From an uncultured Prevotella sp. (GTDB lineage Bacteria; Bacteroidota; Bacteroidia; Bacteroidales; Bacteroidaceae), in assembly GCA_900770395.1 (NCBI GenBank), contig CAAGKM010000030.1, positions 124,001-188,000 of the forward strand: a DNA stretch of 64,000 nt, given 5' to 3'. Positions within the stretch are counted from its first letter, which is position 1. Every line of letters begins with the position of its first letter. Shown here piece by piece: positions 23,612-33,382 of the stretch. Under the pieces are notes generated by a model. The model was not told the DNA's origin, ran no database searches, and saw only the letters and a list, made by a program, of their open reading frames with translations. Position numbers and translations under genes: made by a program.

Positions 23612-25696
23612 ATGATTAAACTTACGATTATCCGAACAGACAAGAGCAACACAAAGACTGTGGTGCTCAAGACAATGGAGCGGCTGATTGAGCGTATTGC
23701 CAACGACGACTCCAAGGCGAAGGTGACGCGCTTCCGCCAGAATGCGCCTTTCCTTAATGGCAATTACGAGTGTTATGTGGACATGCCGCAGTGGCAGCAC
23801 ATACGTCCTGCCGCGGCGTATGCGAAAGACGCCAACGGCAATGTGGTGTTCCAGTCGTTCAACGGGCTGCTTCTGCTCACCCTTGGCGGCATAAGGAGCG
23901 AGGAGCGTGCCGACAGCGCAAAGCGTGCCGTGGCGCAGCTGCCCATGACCTTTGCCGCTCTGCGCAGTGCCGATGGAATGGCGCTAAATGTGCTTGTGAG
24001 CATCGCCCGCGCCGACGGCACTCTGCCTGTGGGCGAGATGGAGTGCGAGGAGCTCTACCGTGAGGCTTATTCCGCCGCGCTGCCCCTCTATTCGTCAGTT
24101 GTGGGCGCTGCTGCGCAGGAAGAAGAGCCACGGCTCACCAATGATTTCCTCATGACCATGGACAGCCGTCCTTATTACAACAAGCGTGCCGTGCCGATGT
24201 GCGTCACCGGTGAGCGCACGGCAGCGAATGCCGACATGAAGGATGTCACCGACCTTAAGCTTTATGACGATTACGACTTTACTTACCGCAGGGCGGTGAG
24301 AGAGGTGGATGCCGAGATGGCAGCCTCGGCTGTGGAGTGGGAGAGCAGCGAGGATCGCCGGCAGGCTTTGTATGCCGCCCTGGCGGTGAGGCTGCGCGAG
24401 CTGGGATTTCCCGAGGAGGAGGCTTTCACGCACATCATGCGCCACAACTGGAGCGCAGTGACTCAGGAGCAGGTGCGCCAGATTGTAAGCACGGCATATT
24501 CGGACGGAGCCGCTTCTGAGCCGCCTGCCGACAGCAGCACGGGCAAGACCCGCGACGGCATACACAAGATGATAAGTTTCCTGAGAAACAGGTACGTGTT
24601 CAGATACAACACGGTGATGAAATGCACCGAATACCGCCCTAACAGCACATGGGTGAACACGTTTCAGACGGTGACGCCGAGGGTGCAGAAGCGCATGACG
24701 CTGGAGGTGGAGCTTGCCGACATCAACGCCACCTATAAGGACGTGAGGAACTTCCTGGAGTCGGACATCGTGAGAAACTACGACCCTGTGGAGGAATATC
24801 TCTACGACTGCATGGGCCACTGGGACGGCAACGACCATATCGGCGCCCTGGCGCGCACCGTACCCAACAGGAATCCCCACTGGGAGGAATGGTTCCGCAC
24901 GTGGTTCCTCGCCATGGTCAACCAGTGGCGCCGCCTGCCCCGGCGGCTCTACGGCAACAGTGTGGCGCCGCTGCTCATATCGCCGCAGGGCTACAACAAG
25001 AGCACCTTCTGCCGCAGCCTCATACCCGATGAGCTGGAGTGGGGCTACAACGACAACCTGCTGCTCTCGGAGAAGCGTCAGGTGTTGCAGGCAATGTCGC
25101 AGTTTCTGCTCATAAACCTCGATGAATTCAACCAAATTTCGCCCGCCGTGCAGCAGGGATTCCTCAAAAACCTCATCCAGCTGCCCAGTGTCAAGGTGAA
25201 GCGTCCCTACGGCAGTCATGTCGAGGAGTTCCCGCGTCTGGCGTCGTTCATCGCCACCAGCAACCTCACCGATATCCTTGCTGACCCTTCAGGAAACCGC
25301 CGTTTCATCGGCGTTGAGCTTACCGCTCCCATCGACGTGAGCGTGCGCCCCAACCACCGCCAGCTGTTCGCCCAGGCGATGACCGCCCTGGAGCATGGCG
25401 AGAAGGCATATTTTGACGAGCGTCAGACCAGTCTCATCATGGAGCACAACCTGCAGTTCCGCGTCGCCCTGCCGATAGAGCAGTATTTCGACGAGTACTT
25501 CGAGGCCGCAAAGGACACGCATGAAGGGCAGTATATGACTCCCGCCGCCATCTTCAGCCATCTCCGCCGCATCGTGGGGCCGCTAATCAACCGTTACAAC
25601 CTCGTTCTCTTCGGCCGCATGCTTGCCAACCGCCGTGACATCATCCACAAGAAAACCAACAAAGGCACTGGCTATCTGGTGGTTATGAGGAAATAG
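23612..25696 (+). CDS. VirE/VapE-type P-loop protein with DUF3874 C-terminus
   Basis: 694 residues. The N-terminal 190 residues resemble the BT4734/VirE N-terminal domain, a primase-like fold. A linker leads to an AAA-like ATPase: Walker A GYNKST at about 460-465, Walker B LLINLDEF at 499-506, and sensor-like FIATSNLTD near 547-554. The last 100 residues (FDERQTSLIMEHNLQFRVALP) match DUF3874. VapE proteins are replicative helicase-like proteins of phage satellites and other mobile elements. GC content is visibly higher than in the preceding island genes. An iteron-like array lies just upstream, which fits a replication role but is not proof. Confidence 0.85.
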   Translation: MIKLTIIRTDKSNTKTVVLKTMERLIERIANDDSKAKVTRFRQNAPFLNGNYECYVDMPQWQHIRPAAAYAKDANGNVVFQSFNGLLLLTLGGIRSEERADSAKRAVAQLPMTFAALRSADGMALNVLVSIARADGTLPVGEMECEELYREAYSAALPLYSSVVGAAAQEEEPRLTNDFLMTMDSRPYYNKRAVPMCVTGERTAANADMKDVTDLKLYDDYDFTYRRAVREVDAEMAASAVEWESSEDRRQALYAALAVRLRELGFPEEEAFTHIMRHNWSAVTQEQVRQIVSTAYSDGAASEPPADSSTGKTRDGIHKMISFLRNRYVFRYNTVMKCTEYRPNSTWVNTFQTVTPRVQKRMTLEVELADINATYKDVRNFLESDIVRNYDPVEEYLYDCMGHWDGNDHIGALARTVPNRNPHWEEWFRTWFLAMVNQWRRLPRRLYGNSVAPLLISPQGYNKSTFCRSLIPDELEWGYNDNLLLSEKRQVLQAMSQFLLINLDEFNQISPAVQQGFLKNLIQLPSVKVKRPYGSHVEEFPRLASFIATSNLTDILADPSGNRRFIGVELTAPIDVSVRPNHRQLFAQAMTALEHGEKAYFDERQTSLIMEHNLQFRVALPIEQYFDEYFEAAKDTHEGQYMTPAAIFSHLRRIVGPLINRYNLVLFGRMLANRRDIIHKKTNKGTGYLVVMRK

Positions 25697-25789
25697 CCTT
25701 TAAAGCAGATGAGTGGAAGATGAAACGGCAAAAACAAATTTTTAATGTACGAATATTTGTACTTTTAATTGGAATGAGCAGCCGAAAAA

Positions 25790-27094
25790 TTAGTGTATCT
25801 GCCGTCTCAGATATTCGTAGCCTATTCGGCAGCGCAGGCAGTCGCGCTTGTCGCAATATTCCTTTTTCAGCTGTATCAGCGCCTGGCTGTCGCCGGCAGA
25901 GGTTACGGGCAGTCCGCATTCCTGCCACATTCGCGTGATGTGGTTGTTTTCCGCCTTCAGCTGATCCAGCAGGTCAATCGCCCTGTCGCAGAGAGTGTCG
26001 TTCATAGTGTGGCGGCCGTAGGCGAACATCGTCGGGATGGCGGTGTTTATCATCAGCAGGTTTATTGATGCGGCGGAGAGATTCTTTTGCGTCCGTGTGC
26101 TTGTGCTGCCAAAGGTGTAGTGAGTTTCCCAGTAGGTTGTCACCTTGGTTTTCATCAAGTCCTGCAGCTGTTCCACGGTGGTGCATTCCACAATCTTGCT
26201 GAGGTTGGCGCTGTTCTCGTAGAAAAGGTTTGCTAATTGCGATATCCTGATGTGTGGGAAGTTCTGCGGCCGTAGTCTCAGAAAACGCCACACGCTGGGA
26301 TTTATGGGCGTCATCGAGAATTTATGCGCCAGATAGTCGTATTCGTTTTTCAGCCGTGTAAAATAGCCGTCGGCGAGAGCTTCATCGCGGTAATGCTGCG
26401 GCACGGCGCTGATGTCGAGCAGTCCTGCCTGTCCCATGAATATCGCCTCAATCTGAAACAGGTCGTCGCGGTGGTGCATGGCGGCTCCCAACGGCATGTT
26501 CTGTGCCCACAGCTCGAAGGCGTCGCCGTTGATGCCGAAACCGTAGTTGCGGGCAAGAGTGGTGAAGAAAGCCGCCTCGTAGTCGCCGTTGCGCTGCCTG
26601 GCGCGCTTGGCTATGGCTGTGGTCTTTTGCTCCAGACGCTCTGTCTGCAGCGTTGCCATCCATGAGTGCGTCATTATTGTTGGCAGCTGCGGCACAATCT
26701 TGTAGCACGGCGGATATTGGTCCTCGTTCAGCAGCTCGGCGTAGTTGTCTCTCACGTTCTGCGGTATGGGCAGCACCATCTGAGCTATCCAGTCGCCCTT
26801 GGTGTTCTGTACGTCCCTGTCGGCAGTCTCCACCACATGCAGCACCACATTGTCGTAGGCAGAGTCGTGGTCGTGGCCGTGGCGGTACCAGTCGCTTGCC
26901 TTGCTGTGAATCTCCACGTTTCCCACCCACAGTGTGCCGTCAATCTTCATCTTTGCGTTGAAGAAGTCCGGTCCGCCGTCTTTTCTGTTGTGCATACCTG
27001 GGTCGATCACCTCCACGGTGCGCCCGTCGGTGGCGGTCAGCTGTTGCAGCGGCAGCAGCTTGTGTTTCCATACATAGTGGAGCAGTTGTTCCAT
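25790..27094 (-). CDS. DUF2851-family protein
   Basis: 434 residues, the normal length for this conserved Bacteroidota family of unknown function. Typical features are the N-terminal LLHYVWKHKLL, GMHNRKDGGPDFFNAKM, and VGNVEIHSKASDWYRHGHD; the GPDF...VEIH arrangement resembles a restriction-endonuclease-like acidic/lysine core, which is only suggestive. The C-terminus holds CDKRDCLRCRIG, a cysteine cluster. It is 41 bases downstream of yraN, which encodes another nuclease-fold protein, and the two probably share a transcript. This is the first core gene after the island. Confidence 0.87.
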   Translation of the reverse strand: MEQLLHYVWKHKLLPLQQLTATDGRTVEVIDPGMHNRKDGGPDFFNAKMKIDGTLWVGNVEIHSKASDWYRHGHDHDSAYDNVVLHVVETADRDVQNTKGDWIAQMVLPIPQNVRDNYAELLNEDQYPPCYKIVPQLPTIMTHSWMATLQTERLEQKTTAIAKRARQRNGDYEAAFFTTLARNYGFGINGDAFELWAQNMPLGAAMHHRDDLFQIEAIFMGQAGLLDISAVPQHYRDEALADGYFTRLKNEYDYLAHKFSMTPINPSVWRFLRLRPQNFPHIRISQLANLFYENSANLSKIVECTTVEQLQDLMKTKVTTYWETHYTFGSTSTRTQKNLSAASINLLMINTAIPTMFAYGRHTMNDTLCDRAIDLLDQLKAENNHITRMWQECGLPVTSAGDSQALIQLKKEYCDKRDCLRCRIGYEYLRRQIH

Positions 27095-27135
27095 ATCGTT
27101 TTATTTGTTTAGTAGTATCTCATTAAAATGTCGCC

Positions 27136-27510
27136 TCACCGTCTTGTGCGTAGCGGCGGTGTAAAGGCATCCTCGATGTGGTTTATCTCATAATTATGGC
27201 AGTTGCCGGTGACGGCAATGATGTCGAAGCGTATTGGGGCATCTATGCGGTTTGCTTTCACGTAAGCGTTGGCGGCAAGGCAAACCGACTGTATTTTGCG
27301 GTAGTCCACAGCCTCCTCGGGAGTTACTATGCTGCCATTGGCACGGGTCTTCACTTCGATGATTACAAGCCATCCTTGGTGCATGGCAATGATGTCGATG
27401 TCGCGGTGACCGATGCGCCAGTCGCGGGCGATGATAACATAGCCTTTGTCCGACAGATATCGGGCGGCAGTGTCCTCACCCCATTTCCCCAGTTCGTTAT
27501 GTACTGCCAT
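27136..27510 (-). CDS. YraN family protein (UPF0102)
   Basis: 124 residues, nuclease-like fold of unknown role: GKWGEDTAARYLSDKGY, the DIDIIA acidic motif and IIEVKTRAN, which together give the D-(D/E)xK pattern of Holliday-junction-resolvase-like proteins. A minus-strand -7 box (TACTTTTGT) is at 27541-27549. Followed by the DUF2851 gene. Confidence 0.93.
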   Translation of the reverse strand: MAVHNELGKWGEDTAARYLSDKGYVIIARDWRIGHRDIDIIAMHQGWLVIIEVKTRANGSIVTPEEAVDYRKIQSVCLAANAYVKANRIDAPIRFDIIAVTGNCHNYEINHIEDAFTPPLRTRR

Positions 27511-27748
27511 AATATTTAGTATTTATGATGTTTTATTCCCACAAAAGTACAAAATATTTACGACATAGCCTTGAAATCGTGGCAAATGCAGGATATTATT
27601 TAACAATCTTTATTGATAAATCCTTTATTTTTCTGTATTTGGCGGTTAATTCACATAGACGTTATGACAAATGTGCTTTGTGGTGTAGAACGGCACGAAC
27701 AGGTTGCGGATGCTGCAAGTTGAAGGCAATAGAGCTTGCAGGTTAGAA

Positions 27749-29485
27749 TCAAAAAAAGATATCGGTAAAGTCAAACCTGTCAACATCCACAAGCCCCTTG
27801 TCTGTCAGTTTCAGCGACGGGATGACGGGCAGCGCCATGAACGCCATCGTGATGAACGGGGCTTTCAGCCTGCATCCCATTTCCTTTGCCTTGGCGTCCA
27901 GTACCCTGTATTTTGCGGAGATTTCCTCTGCGGGCTTGTCGGATAATATTCCGGCTATAGGAAGTGGAAGCAGCTCAACGCCTGAGCGGTCTGACACCGC
28001 CACACCTCCCTTGGTGTCGATGATGGCGTTTATCACCTTCGTTATTTCAGCGTCATCAGAGCCGATGGCTACTATGTTATGACTGTCGTGGGCTATCGAT
28101 GCCCCGATGGCGCCGTCCGTTATGCCGAATCCCTTGATGAATCCTGTCTGTGGAGTCCCGTTGCCGTAACGGTTATAAACGACTATCTTCTGTATTGAGC
28201 CGTCGGAGAGCTGTCCTACGGGCACTGTCTCATGACCTGTGCGCAGCTCACCGTCGTATGCCACTATCACCCTTGCCTTGCCCTCTGGGGGAACAGTCAG
28301 GGCTATGTCGGAGGGAGTTATCCTCGCGGCATTGAAATTGTTGGGAGTCTCCTGTGACGGCTGCCCCACCATCAGAGCCCTCTCGTCCAGACCGTCCGCC
28401 GCCGCGTCATACACTACAAAGCCGTCGATGACGGTCTGCCTCACGTTGAAGTCCGTGAGGTTGTCAACGGCTATGAATGTGGCGTTGTCCCCCGCCCTCA
28501 TCAGCCCCGTGTCCATGCCGTAATGTTCCACAGGATTGATTACGGCAGCCCTCAGCAGACTCCATATCGGGATGCCCTTTGTCAGTCCGCGCCTCACCAT
28601 GTCGTCGATATGCCCCTCCACGAGGTCGTCGGGATGCTTGTCATCAGAGCAAAGCATGCACGATTCGGGATGCTCCGCTATCACCGTGGCGAGGGCGTCG
28701 AAGTTCCTCGCCGCGCTTCCCTCCCTCACTATCACCTTCATGCCGAGGCCTATGCGCTGGCGCGCCTCCTCAGCCGTGGAGCACTCATGGTCGGTAGAAA
28801 TGCCCGCCGAGGCATATCTTACGAGGTCATCGCCCATCACTCCCGGCGCATGACCGTCAACGGGCTTGCCCGCCTCCTTTGCGGCGGCTATCTTCTCCAT
28901 AACCTCCGTGTCGCCACTGATGACGCCGGGATAGTTCATCATCTCGGCAAGATACCACACGTCCTCACGCCTCATCAGCCCGGCGGTCATCTCTGCGTCT
29001 ATCACCGCCCCCGCGCTCTCAAGCCCTGAGGACGGCACGCACGAGGGCAGCCCCCAGTAGAACCTGAAGCGGCTCATACTGCCGTTCTCCGACATAAAGT
29101 CCAGTCCCTTTATTCCGAGCACGTTCACTATCTCGTGCGGGTCGCTCACCGAATTGACCACGCCGTGCGTCACCGCAATCTTCGAGAAGTTGGCGGGAGT
29201 CATCATGCTGCTCTCTATGTGGATATGCGCGTCGGTCATTCCCGGCAGATAATACAGTGAGCCGTCGGGAACGCTCTCCTCCCTCCTTATCTCCGTTATC
29301 CTGCCTTTGTCGCACACGATTGTTCCCGGATAAGTCTGCCTGTTCTCTATATCCACTATATATCCCGTGAACGCCTCCGGCTGTCTCATGCCGTTAGAGG
29401 CTGACGAGCAGCCCGTCAGCACCGCAAGCAGTGTCAGCAGCAGACATGCCGGCATTACAGTGTTCCTCAGTTCATATTTGTCCAT
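27749..29485 (-). CDS. ade: Adenine deaminase with a lipoprotein signal peptide
   Basis: 578 residues. The amidohydrolase body is standard: metal site DAHIHIESS, SDPHEIVNVLG, GHAPG, STDHECS, CSDDKHPDDL, and the C-terminal IAHDSHNIVAIG. It deaminates adenine to hypoxanthine. The odd part is the start: residues 1-25 are MDKYELRNTVM followed by the hydrophobic LLLTLLAVLTGC, a lipobox with Cys26, before the normal enzyme begins at about residue 40. That predicts export and lipid anchoring, whereas the family is normally cytoplasmic. A -7 box on the minus strand (29519-29527) fits this start. No later Met would give a complete enzyme. Confidence 0.9.
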   Translation of the reverse strand: MDKYELRNTVMPACLLLTLLAVLTGCSSASNGMRQPEAFTGYIVDIENRQTYPGTIVCDKGRITEIRREESVPDGSLYYLPGMTDAHIHIESSMMTPANFSKIAVTHGVVNSVSDPHEIVNVLGIKGLDFMSENGSMSRFRFYWGLPSCVPSSGLESAGAVIDAEMTAGLMRREDVWYLAEMMNYPGVISGDTEVMEKIAAAKEAGKPVDGHAPGVMGDDLVRYASAGISTDHECSTAEEARQRIGLGMKVIVREGSAARNFDALATVIAEHPESCMLCSDDKHPDDLVEGHIDDMVRRGLTKGIPIWSLLRAAVINPVEHYGMDTGLMRAGDNATFIAVDNLTDFNVRQTVIDGFVVYDAAADGLDERALMVGQPSQETPNNFNAARITPSDIALTVPPEGKARVIVAYDGELRTGHETVPVGQLSDGSIQKIVVYNRYGNGTPQTGFIKGFGITDGAIGASIAHDSHNIVAIGSDDAEITKVINAIIDTKGGVAVSDRSGVELLPLPIAGILSDKPAEEISAKYRVLDAKAKEMGCRLKAPFITMAFMALPVIPSLKLTDKGLVDVDRFDFTDIFF

Positions 29486-29518
29486 AAAATAATTGCGCTG
29501 TTTTTTGTTTATTCGCCT

Positions 29519-29527
29519 GCAAATATA
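29519..29527 (-). promoter_or_regulatory. -7 box of the adenine deaminase gene
   Basis: Minus-strand TATATTTGC, 33 bases before the ATG at 29485, supporting the long start that includes the lipoprotein leader. Confidence 0.55.
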
Positions 29528-29703
29528 CGAATATTATATGATTCCGCCAAGGAAATCCGCCGTTTTTTGTTTTAGAGACGGATTACACGGAGAAAACACG
29601 GCGTTAAAAAAATAAATCAACGATTTTGTTGATTATTCAAATAAAAGTATTAAATGTCAGGCAGATTGCCGCTGTGCTGTAGCGTATTGATGTTTTTAAT
29701 CAC

Positions 29704-29753
29704 CAAAAAAAAGGGGAGGGACATGGGGCGTGCCCTGTCCTTCCCCTTTTTTT
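29704..29753 (-). terminator. Terminator of the fimbrial operon
   Basis: A 13-bp stem (aaggggagggaca at 29711-29723 with tgtccttcccctt at 29736-29748, one G-T pair) has A-rich sequence on the left and T-rich on the right. Read on the minus strand it is a hairpin followed by eight T residues, 17 bases after the last fimbrial gene. Confidence 0.88.
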
Positions 29754-29769
29754 GCCGCTGCGGCGGGGA

Positions 29770-31398
29770 TTACTGCTGCGTCTTCTTCTTGAGCTTGAGG
29801 GGCTCGTCGGCGAAAGTGAAAGAGTCGTCGTTTATGACGTACTCGTAGCCTTCCAGCTCATTATTCATGTCAGAGCAGGCTGAAGTAAGAGCGATAGCTC
29901 CCGCGTAATCTGTAATCTTATTCACGCCTTCGGGGTCGGTCGTCTTATCGCCTACGCCTTTGGTGCAGTTCGTGTCTCCCTGCCAATAGCAGGCGGAGAA
30001 TTTCGGATTATAGTTCCAAATGTTTCCCACGATGCCGCCGATATTAGAGCCTGAGCTATTATAGCTGCACTTGGAATAGCAGGCGGTAAAGCTGGTGCCT
30101 CCATATGCACACCCGCTTATTCCTCCAACCGCAACAGTTCCTTCCAAAGAGCACAGGGCATAGCATCCCGTGATTGATCCGCGGTCAGTATTTTTGCCTG
30201 CAATTCCTCCGACATATTTTCCCTTAACAACGCATTTCTTCGCCACATGGCAGGCTAATATCGTGCCATAACCACTATTACTGCCAGCCACGCCGCCTGC
30301 ATCTGCACCATAAAGATCTCCTGCAGTTATCTCGGAATTTCCCGTCACATAGCAGTTCTCTATTGTCTTCCAATTATTGCCAGTCACTGCGCCTACGGTA
30401 CCCTTGCCAGTTATCTTGGCATCCTTCAGCGTCAGGTTCTTCACCGTTCCGAAATTAGCAGATATAAAGCCGGTGGGTTTTGTCTGGTTGACTACAATCC
30501 CGCTTATGGTCTTGCCGTTGCCGTCGAATATACCATCGAATTCGGCTATCGGCTCCCAGTTGCTCGCGCCGTCAGCGGGGGCAGTCATGCTGAAGTTATT
30601 ATCTACTATCGCCGACACGGTGGGGTCGTCTTTGACGGCTGCTGCCCATGCCTTGAGTGTCGCCTCGTCGGTGATGTGCATGGTCTTGTCTATCGTCACG
30701 TTAATGGCGTATGAATTGCCGCCCTCAAGGTTTGCGTTCGTGGCATGGGTGTAGATATAGTCCTTGCCGCCGTGCTTTATCTTTACGGAGACGCTTGCGC
30801 CGTTTGTACGGTTCACGAGGGCGAGATACCTTTTGTTGACCTCGTCGCGGTAGGGCGTGATGGTGCGGCTGCCTACTACCAGCTCCACCTTGTCGCTCTC
30901 TATGTCGCCGTTGCTGACCTTTATCACGACTCTCGCCACCTGGTGATTGAAGTTGAGCACGCTCTCCCTCGTCATCTCATCGACACTGCCAGCGATGATG
31001 TCGCTCGCCCGATATTTCTCAAGCGTGCTCTGGTCGTTAAACACGCTGTTGAAAGTGTATGCCTTCACCTGATTCCCCTCCACTTCGCTCCACTTGAATG
31101 GCTCTACGCCTGGGGCTGCCTCCAGCTTGGCGGACACGCCATCAGCATCGGATGGTTTCACGACGTATTTCCTTGGATTTGCGCTGAATCCTACCTCCAC
31201 CATCACTTCCTCCGTCCCCTCCCACGTCCCGTCAACGGTGGCGCGGGTGGTGCCGAGGGGAGTGATGCCCGTGGCGCTGAAGATGACGGGAGTATCGTCG
31301 GTGGGGCTGCCGCCCTCGCCCACGTCGTCCTGCGAGCAGGAGGCGAGGGCGAGGATGGCGGCTGCCATGAGCCACAGATGTCTCAGTTTATCTGTCAT
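29770..31398 (-). CDS. Fimbrillin-like lipoprotein with GLUG repeats, paralogue 1
   Basis: 542 residues. The leader ends in the lipobox ALASC (Cys21). The N-terminal half is fimbrillin-like, with TRATVDGTWEG (the TRA segment is where Mfa/FimA pilins are typically cleaved) and strands up to about residue 240. From about 290 on are GLUG-type repeats (FDGIFDGNGKTISGIVV, then GGVAGSNSGYG, VGGIAGKNTDRG, GGISGCAYGG, IGGIVGNIW) forming a probable beta-helix. It likely sits at the pilus tip or surface. Last gene of the operon, and the most diverged of the four paralogues in its N-terminus. Confidence 0.85.
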   Translation of the reverse strand: MTDKLRHLWLMAAAILALASCSQDDVGEGGSPTDDTPVIFSATGITPLGTTRATVDGTWEGTEEVMVEVGFSANPRKYVVKPSDADGVSAKLEAAPGVEPFKWSEVEGNQVKAYTFNSVFNDQSTLEKYRASDIIAGSVDEMTRESVLNFNHQVARVVIKVSNGDIESDKVELVVGSRTITPYRDEVNKRYLALVNRTNGASVSVKIKHGGKDYIYTHATNANLEGGNSYAINVTIDKTMHITDEATLKAWAAAVKDDPTVSAIVDNNFSMTAPADGASNWEPIAEFDGIFDGNGKTISGIVVNQTKPTGFISANFGTVKNLTLKDAKITGKGTVGAVTGNNWKTIENCYVTGNSEITAGDLYGADAGGVAGSNSGYGTILACHVAKKCVVKGKYVGGIAGKNTDRGSITGCYALCSLEGTVAVGGISGCAYGGTSFTACYSKCSYNSSGSNIGGIVGNIWNYNPKFSACYWQGDTNCTKGVGDKTTDPEGVNKITDYAGAIALTSACSDMNNELEGYEYVINDDSFTFADEPLKLKKKTQQ

Positions 31399-31477
31399 AT
31401 TCGTTTTTGTTTGTTCTTGTTATTTAATGTGTTCCCGCAGTTCTGCATGGACCCGTCGCCGGGCGTCAACGGCTCGC

Positions 31478-33361
31478 CTACTGCTGCTTCTTCACGATTT
31501 TGTAAGGCTCAGTCGAATCACCAGTTAAACTCCACTCGTATTCCTGGGTCTTGTCACTAAGCCCCAAAATAAGCATAGCTAACCCATTATGTCCCCATTC
31601 GCTTACCTTATTGATACAGTCGTTAAGCTGCTGGTTGCTATTGCAGCCGCCAAGATTATTGGTGACATTGCCTGATCGAACATTCCAAAGCACGCCAGAG
31701 ATATTCTGTCCTTGTCTATTGCTGTTGAATATCCCATATCCACCTCCTGCGATGCCGCCCACATATTCGGGGTCCTGGTTGTCTGACATGTAGAAACGAC
31801 AGTTGGCATAGCAGCCGTAAATCTTAAAAGTACCCTCGGCGTTGCAATATCCAATCAGTCCTCCCATAAAGTTGCTTCTTGGTTTTCCATCCAATTCGCA
31901 TGCGGCATAACACCCCTGGAAATTGCCGCCATAGCCATATCCCACAAGTCCTCCGATGGATGTTGTTTTAGCCGTAAGACGTGACTGTACTGTGCAATCT
32001 GCCGACACGCTGCAATAGTATAAATCGGAGCCACTGCCGGCAATGCCGCCAACATTGATATCAGTATAATCAGTTGTTGCCGATGTCGTTATCAGGGAAT
32101 TCTTGACATGGCAGTTCTCGATTGTACCCGCATTATAGCCAGCCACTGCGCCTACATTCTGCACGCCTTCTATCTTGGCGTCCTTCAGCGTCAGGTTCTT
32201 CACCGTTTCGTGAATCCTGCCAAAAAAGCCCGCTTCCTTTTCTATGCTTTTTACCACAAGCCCGCTGATGGTGTGTCCGCTGCCGTCGAACGTGCCGCGG
32301 AAGTCAGGCGCATATTCTTGCTCCTCGTATTTTTTCCCCACCGGCTCCCAGTTGCTGGTCTCGCCGTCTTGCAGGGCGGGCATTGTGATGTCGTTCTCCA
32401 GTATGGCGGAGATGTTGCCGTTTACCTCAACACTCACGGCATCAGCCCACGCCTTCAGTCCCTCGGCGTTCTGTATATGCCATACGCCTTGTTCATCTAC
32501 CGTATATCCAGGCTGCTTCGCCTCGCCCGTGACCTCCTCCACGGTCTCCCATTCAGAGATGGTGCATCCGTTGAGCTGGATTCCGTCGCGCTTCACGGTG
32601 AGCGTGAAGGTGTATTGCTTGTTGGCGTCGAAGGTGTATGCCGAGGGGTGAGTATATACATAGGTGGCGCCGTCGATGGTTATCTTCACCGAGAGCTTGT
32701 TGGCATCCAGCTCTGTCGGGGGGATGAGGCAGCGGTAGTTGCCGTCAGCCGGATTGTAGGGTGTGATGACGTTGCTGCCGAGGCTTACCGTCACGCCGTC
32801 AACTGCCATGGCGGCGTTGCTGGCGTTCACCACATTCACGCACACCTTGGCGGTGCGGTGAGTGAACTTCAGCGTGGGGGCAGTGTATTTCACGTCCTGG
32901 TTGACAGCCTCGATGGCGTCGCTCCCCTGATATTTCGCCTCGTCGCTCTGGTCGGGGACGAGCGCCACTGTGGCGGGCTTCGTAGCGCTGTATGGCCACC
33001 ATGCGCTCACCTTGATGTCGGCGGTGCTCTTCCAGTAGAACGGGTCGGTGTCGCTCTTCAGCACCGCCGCCGTCTTGTCGGCAGAGCCAGAGGCGTCCAC
33101 GCTGTATTCCTTCACCACGCCGTCCACCTCTACAGCCACCTTCGTCACTCCCTCCCAGTTGCCATCCACCGTGGCGCGCGTCATCGGCGTCACCGCGGGC
33201 TCCAGTCCTGTGGCAGTCAGCTCAATCGGGTACTTGCCCTCGGGCAGCATCTCCACAGCCTCCTCGCTCTGTGAGCAGGCGCCCAGCGTGAGCGCGGCGG
33301 CAGTCATTGCCATCCAGCGGCTCACCGCCGTTCTCTTGATTCTCTTGTTCATTGTTGTCAT
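31478..33361 (-). CDS. Fimbrillin-like lipoprotein with GLUG repeats, paralogue 2
   Basis: 627 residues, the longest paralogue. Leader MAMTAAALTLGACSQ with the lipobox LGAC. The pilin-like half carries MTRATVDGNWEGVTKVAVEVDG. GLUG-type units begin at FDGSGHTISGLVV and continue with VGAVAGYNAG, VGGIAGSGSD, IGGLVGYGYGG, MGGLIGYCNAEG and VGGIAGGGYG. It starts at Met1 or Met4; both follow an AAAGATTAT-like stretch that also precedes paralogues 3 and 4, probably the translation-initiation region. Compared with paralogue 3, the first 100 residues are similar and the repeat half differs. Confidence 0.85.
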   Translation of the reverse strand: MTTMNKRIKRTAVSRWMAMTAAALTLGACSQSEEAVEMLPEGKYPIELTATGLEPAVTPMTRATVDGNWEGVTKVAVEVDGVVKEYSVDASGSADKTAAVLKSDTDPFYWKSTADIKVSAWWPYSATKPATVALVPDQSDEAKYQGSDAIEAVNQDVKYTAPTLKFTHRTAKVCVNVVNASNAAMAVDGVTVSLGSNVITPYNPADGNYRCLIPPTELDANKLSVKITIDGATYVYTHPSAYTFDANKQYTFTLTVKRDGIQLNGCTISEWETVEEVTGEAKQPGYTVDEQGVWHIQNAEGLKAWADAVSVEVNGNISAILENDITMPALQDGETSNWEPVGKKYEEQEYAPDFRGTFDGSGHTISGLVVKSIEKEAGFFGRIHETVKNLTLKDAKIEGVQNVGAVAGYNAGTIENCHVKNSLITTSATTDYTDINVGGIAGSGSDLYYCSVSADCTVQSRLTAKTTSIGGLVGYGYGGNFQGCYAACELDGKPRSNFMGGLIGYCNAEGTFKIYGCYANCRFYMSDNQDPEYVGGIAGGGYGIFNSNRQGQNISGVLWNVRSGNVTNNLGGCNSNQQLNDCINKVSEWGHNGLAMLILGLSDKTQEYEWSLTGDSTEPYKIVKKQQ

Positions 33362-33382
33362 AATCTTTTTTTTTTATTTTGT

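Noticed and set aside
24095..25219. Long open frame (374 codons) antisense to the VapE-type gene
   Set aside because: It lies wholly opposite a GC-rich gene with clear motifs; the translation is low-complexity His/Val/Arg-rich with no domain. A by-product of codon bias.
32108..33274. 388-codon open frame antisense to GLUG paralogue 2
   Set aside because: Mirror frame of a repeat-rich GC-rich gene; similar mirror frames appear opposite paralogues 3 and 4 and the anchor gene.
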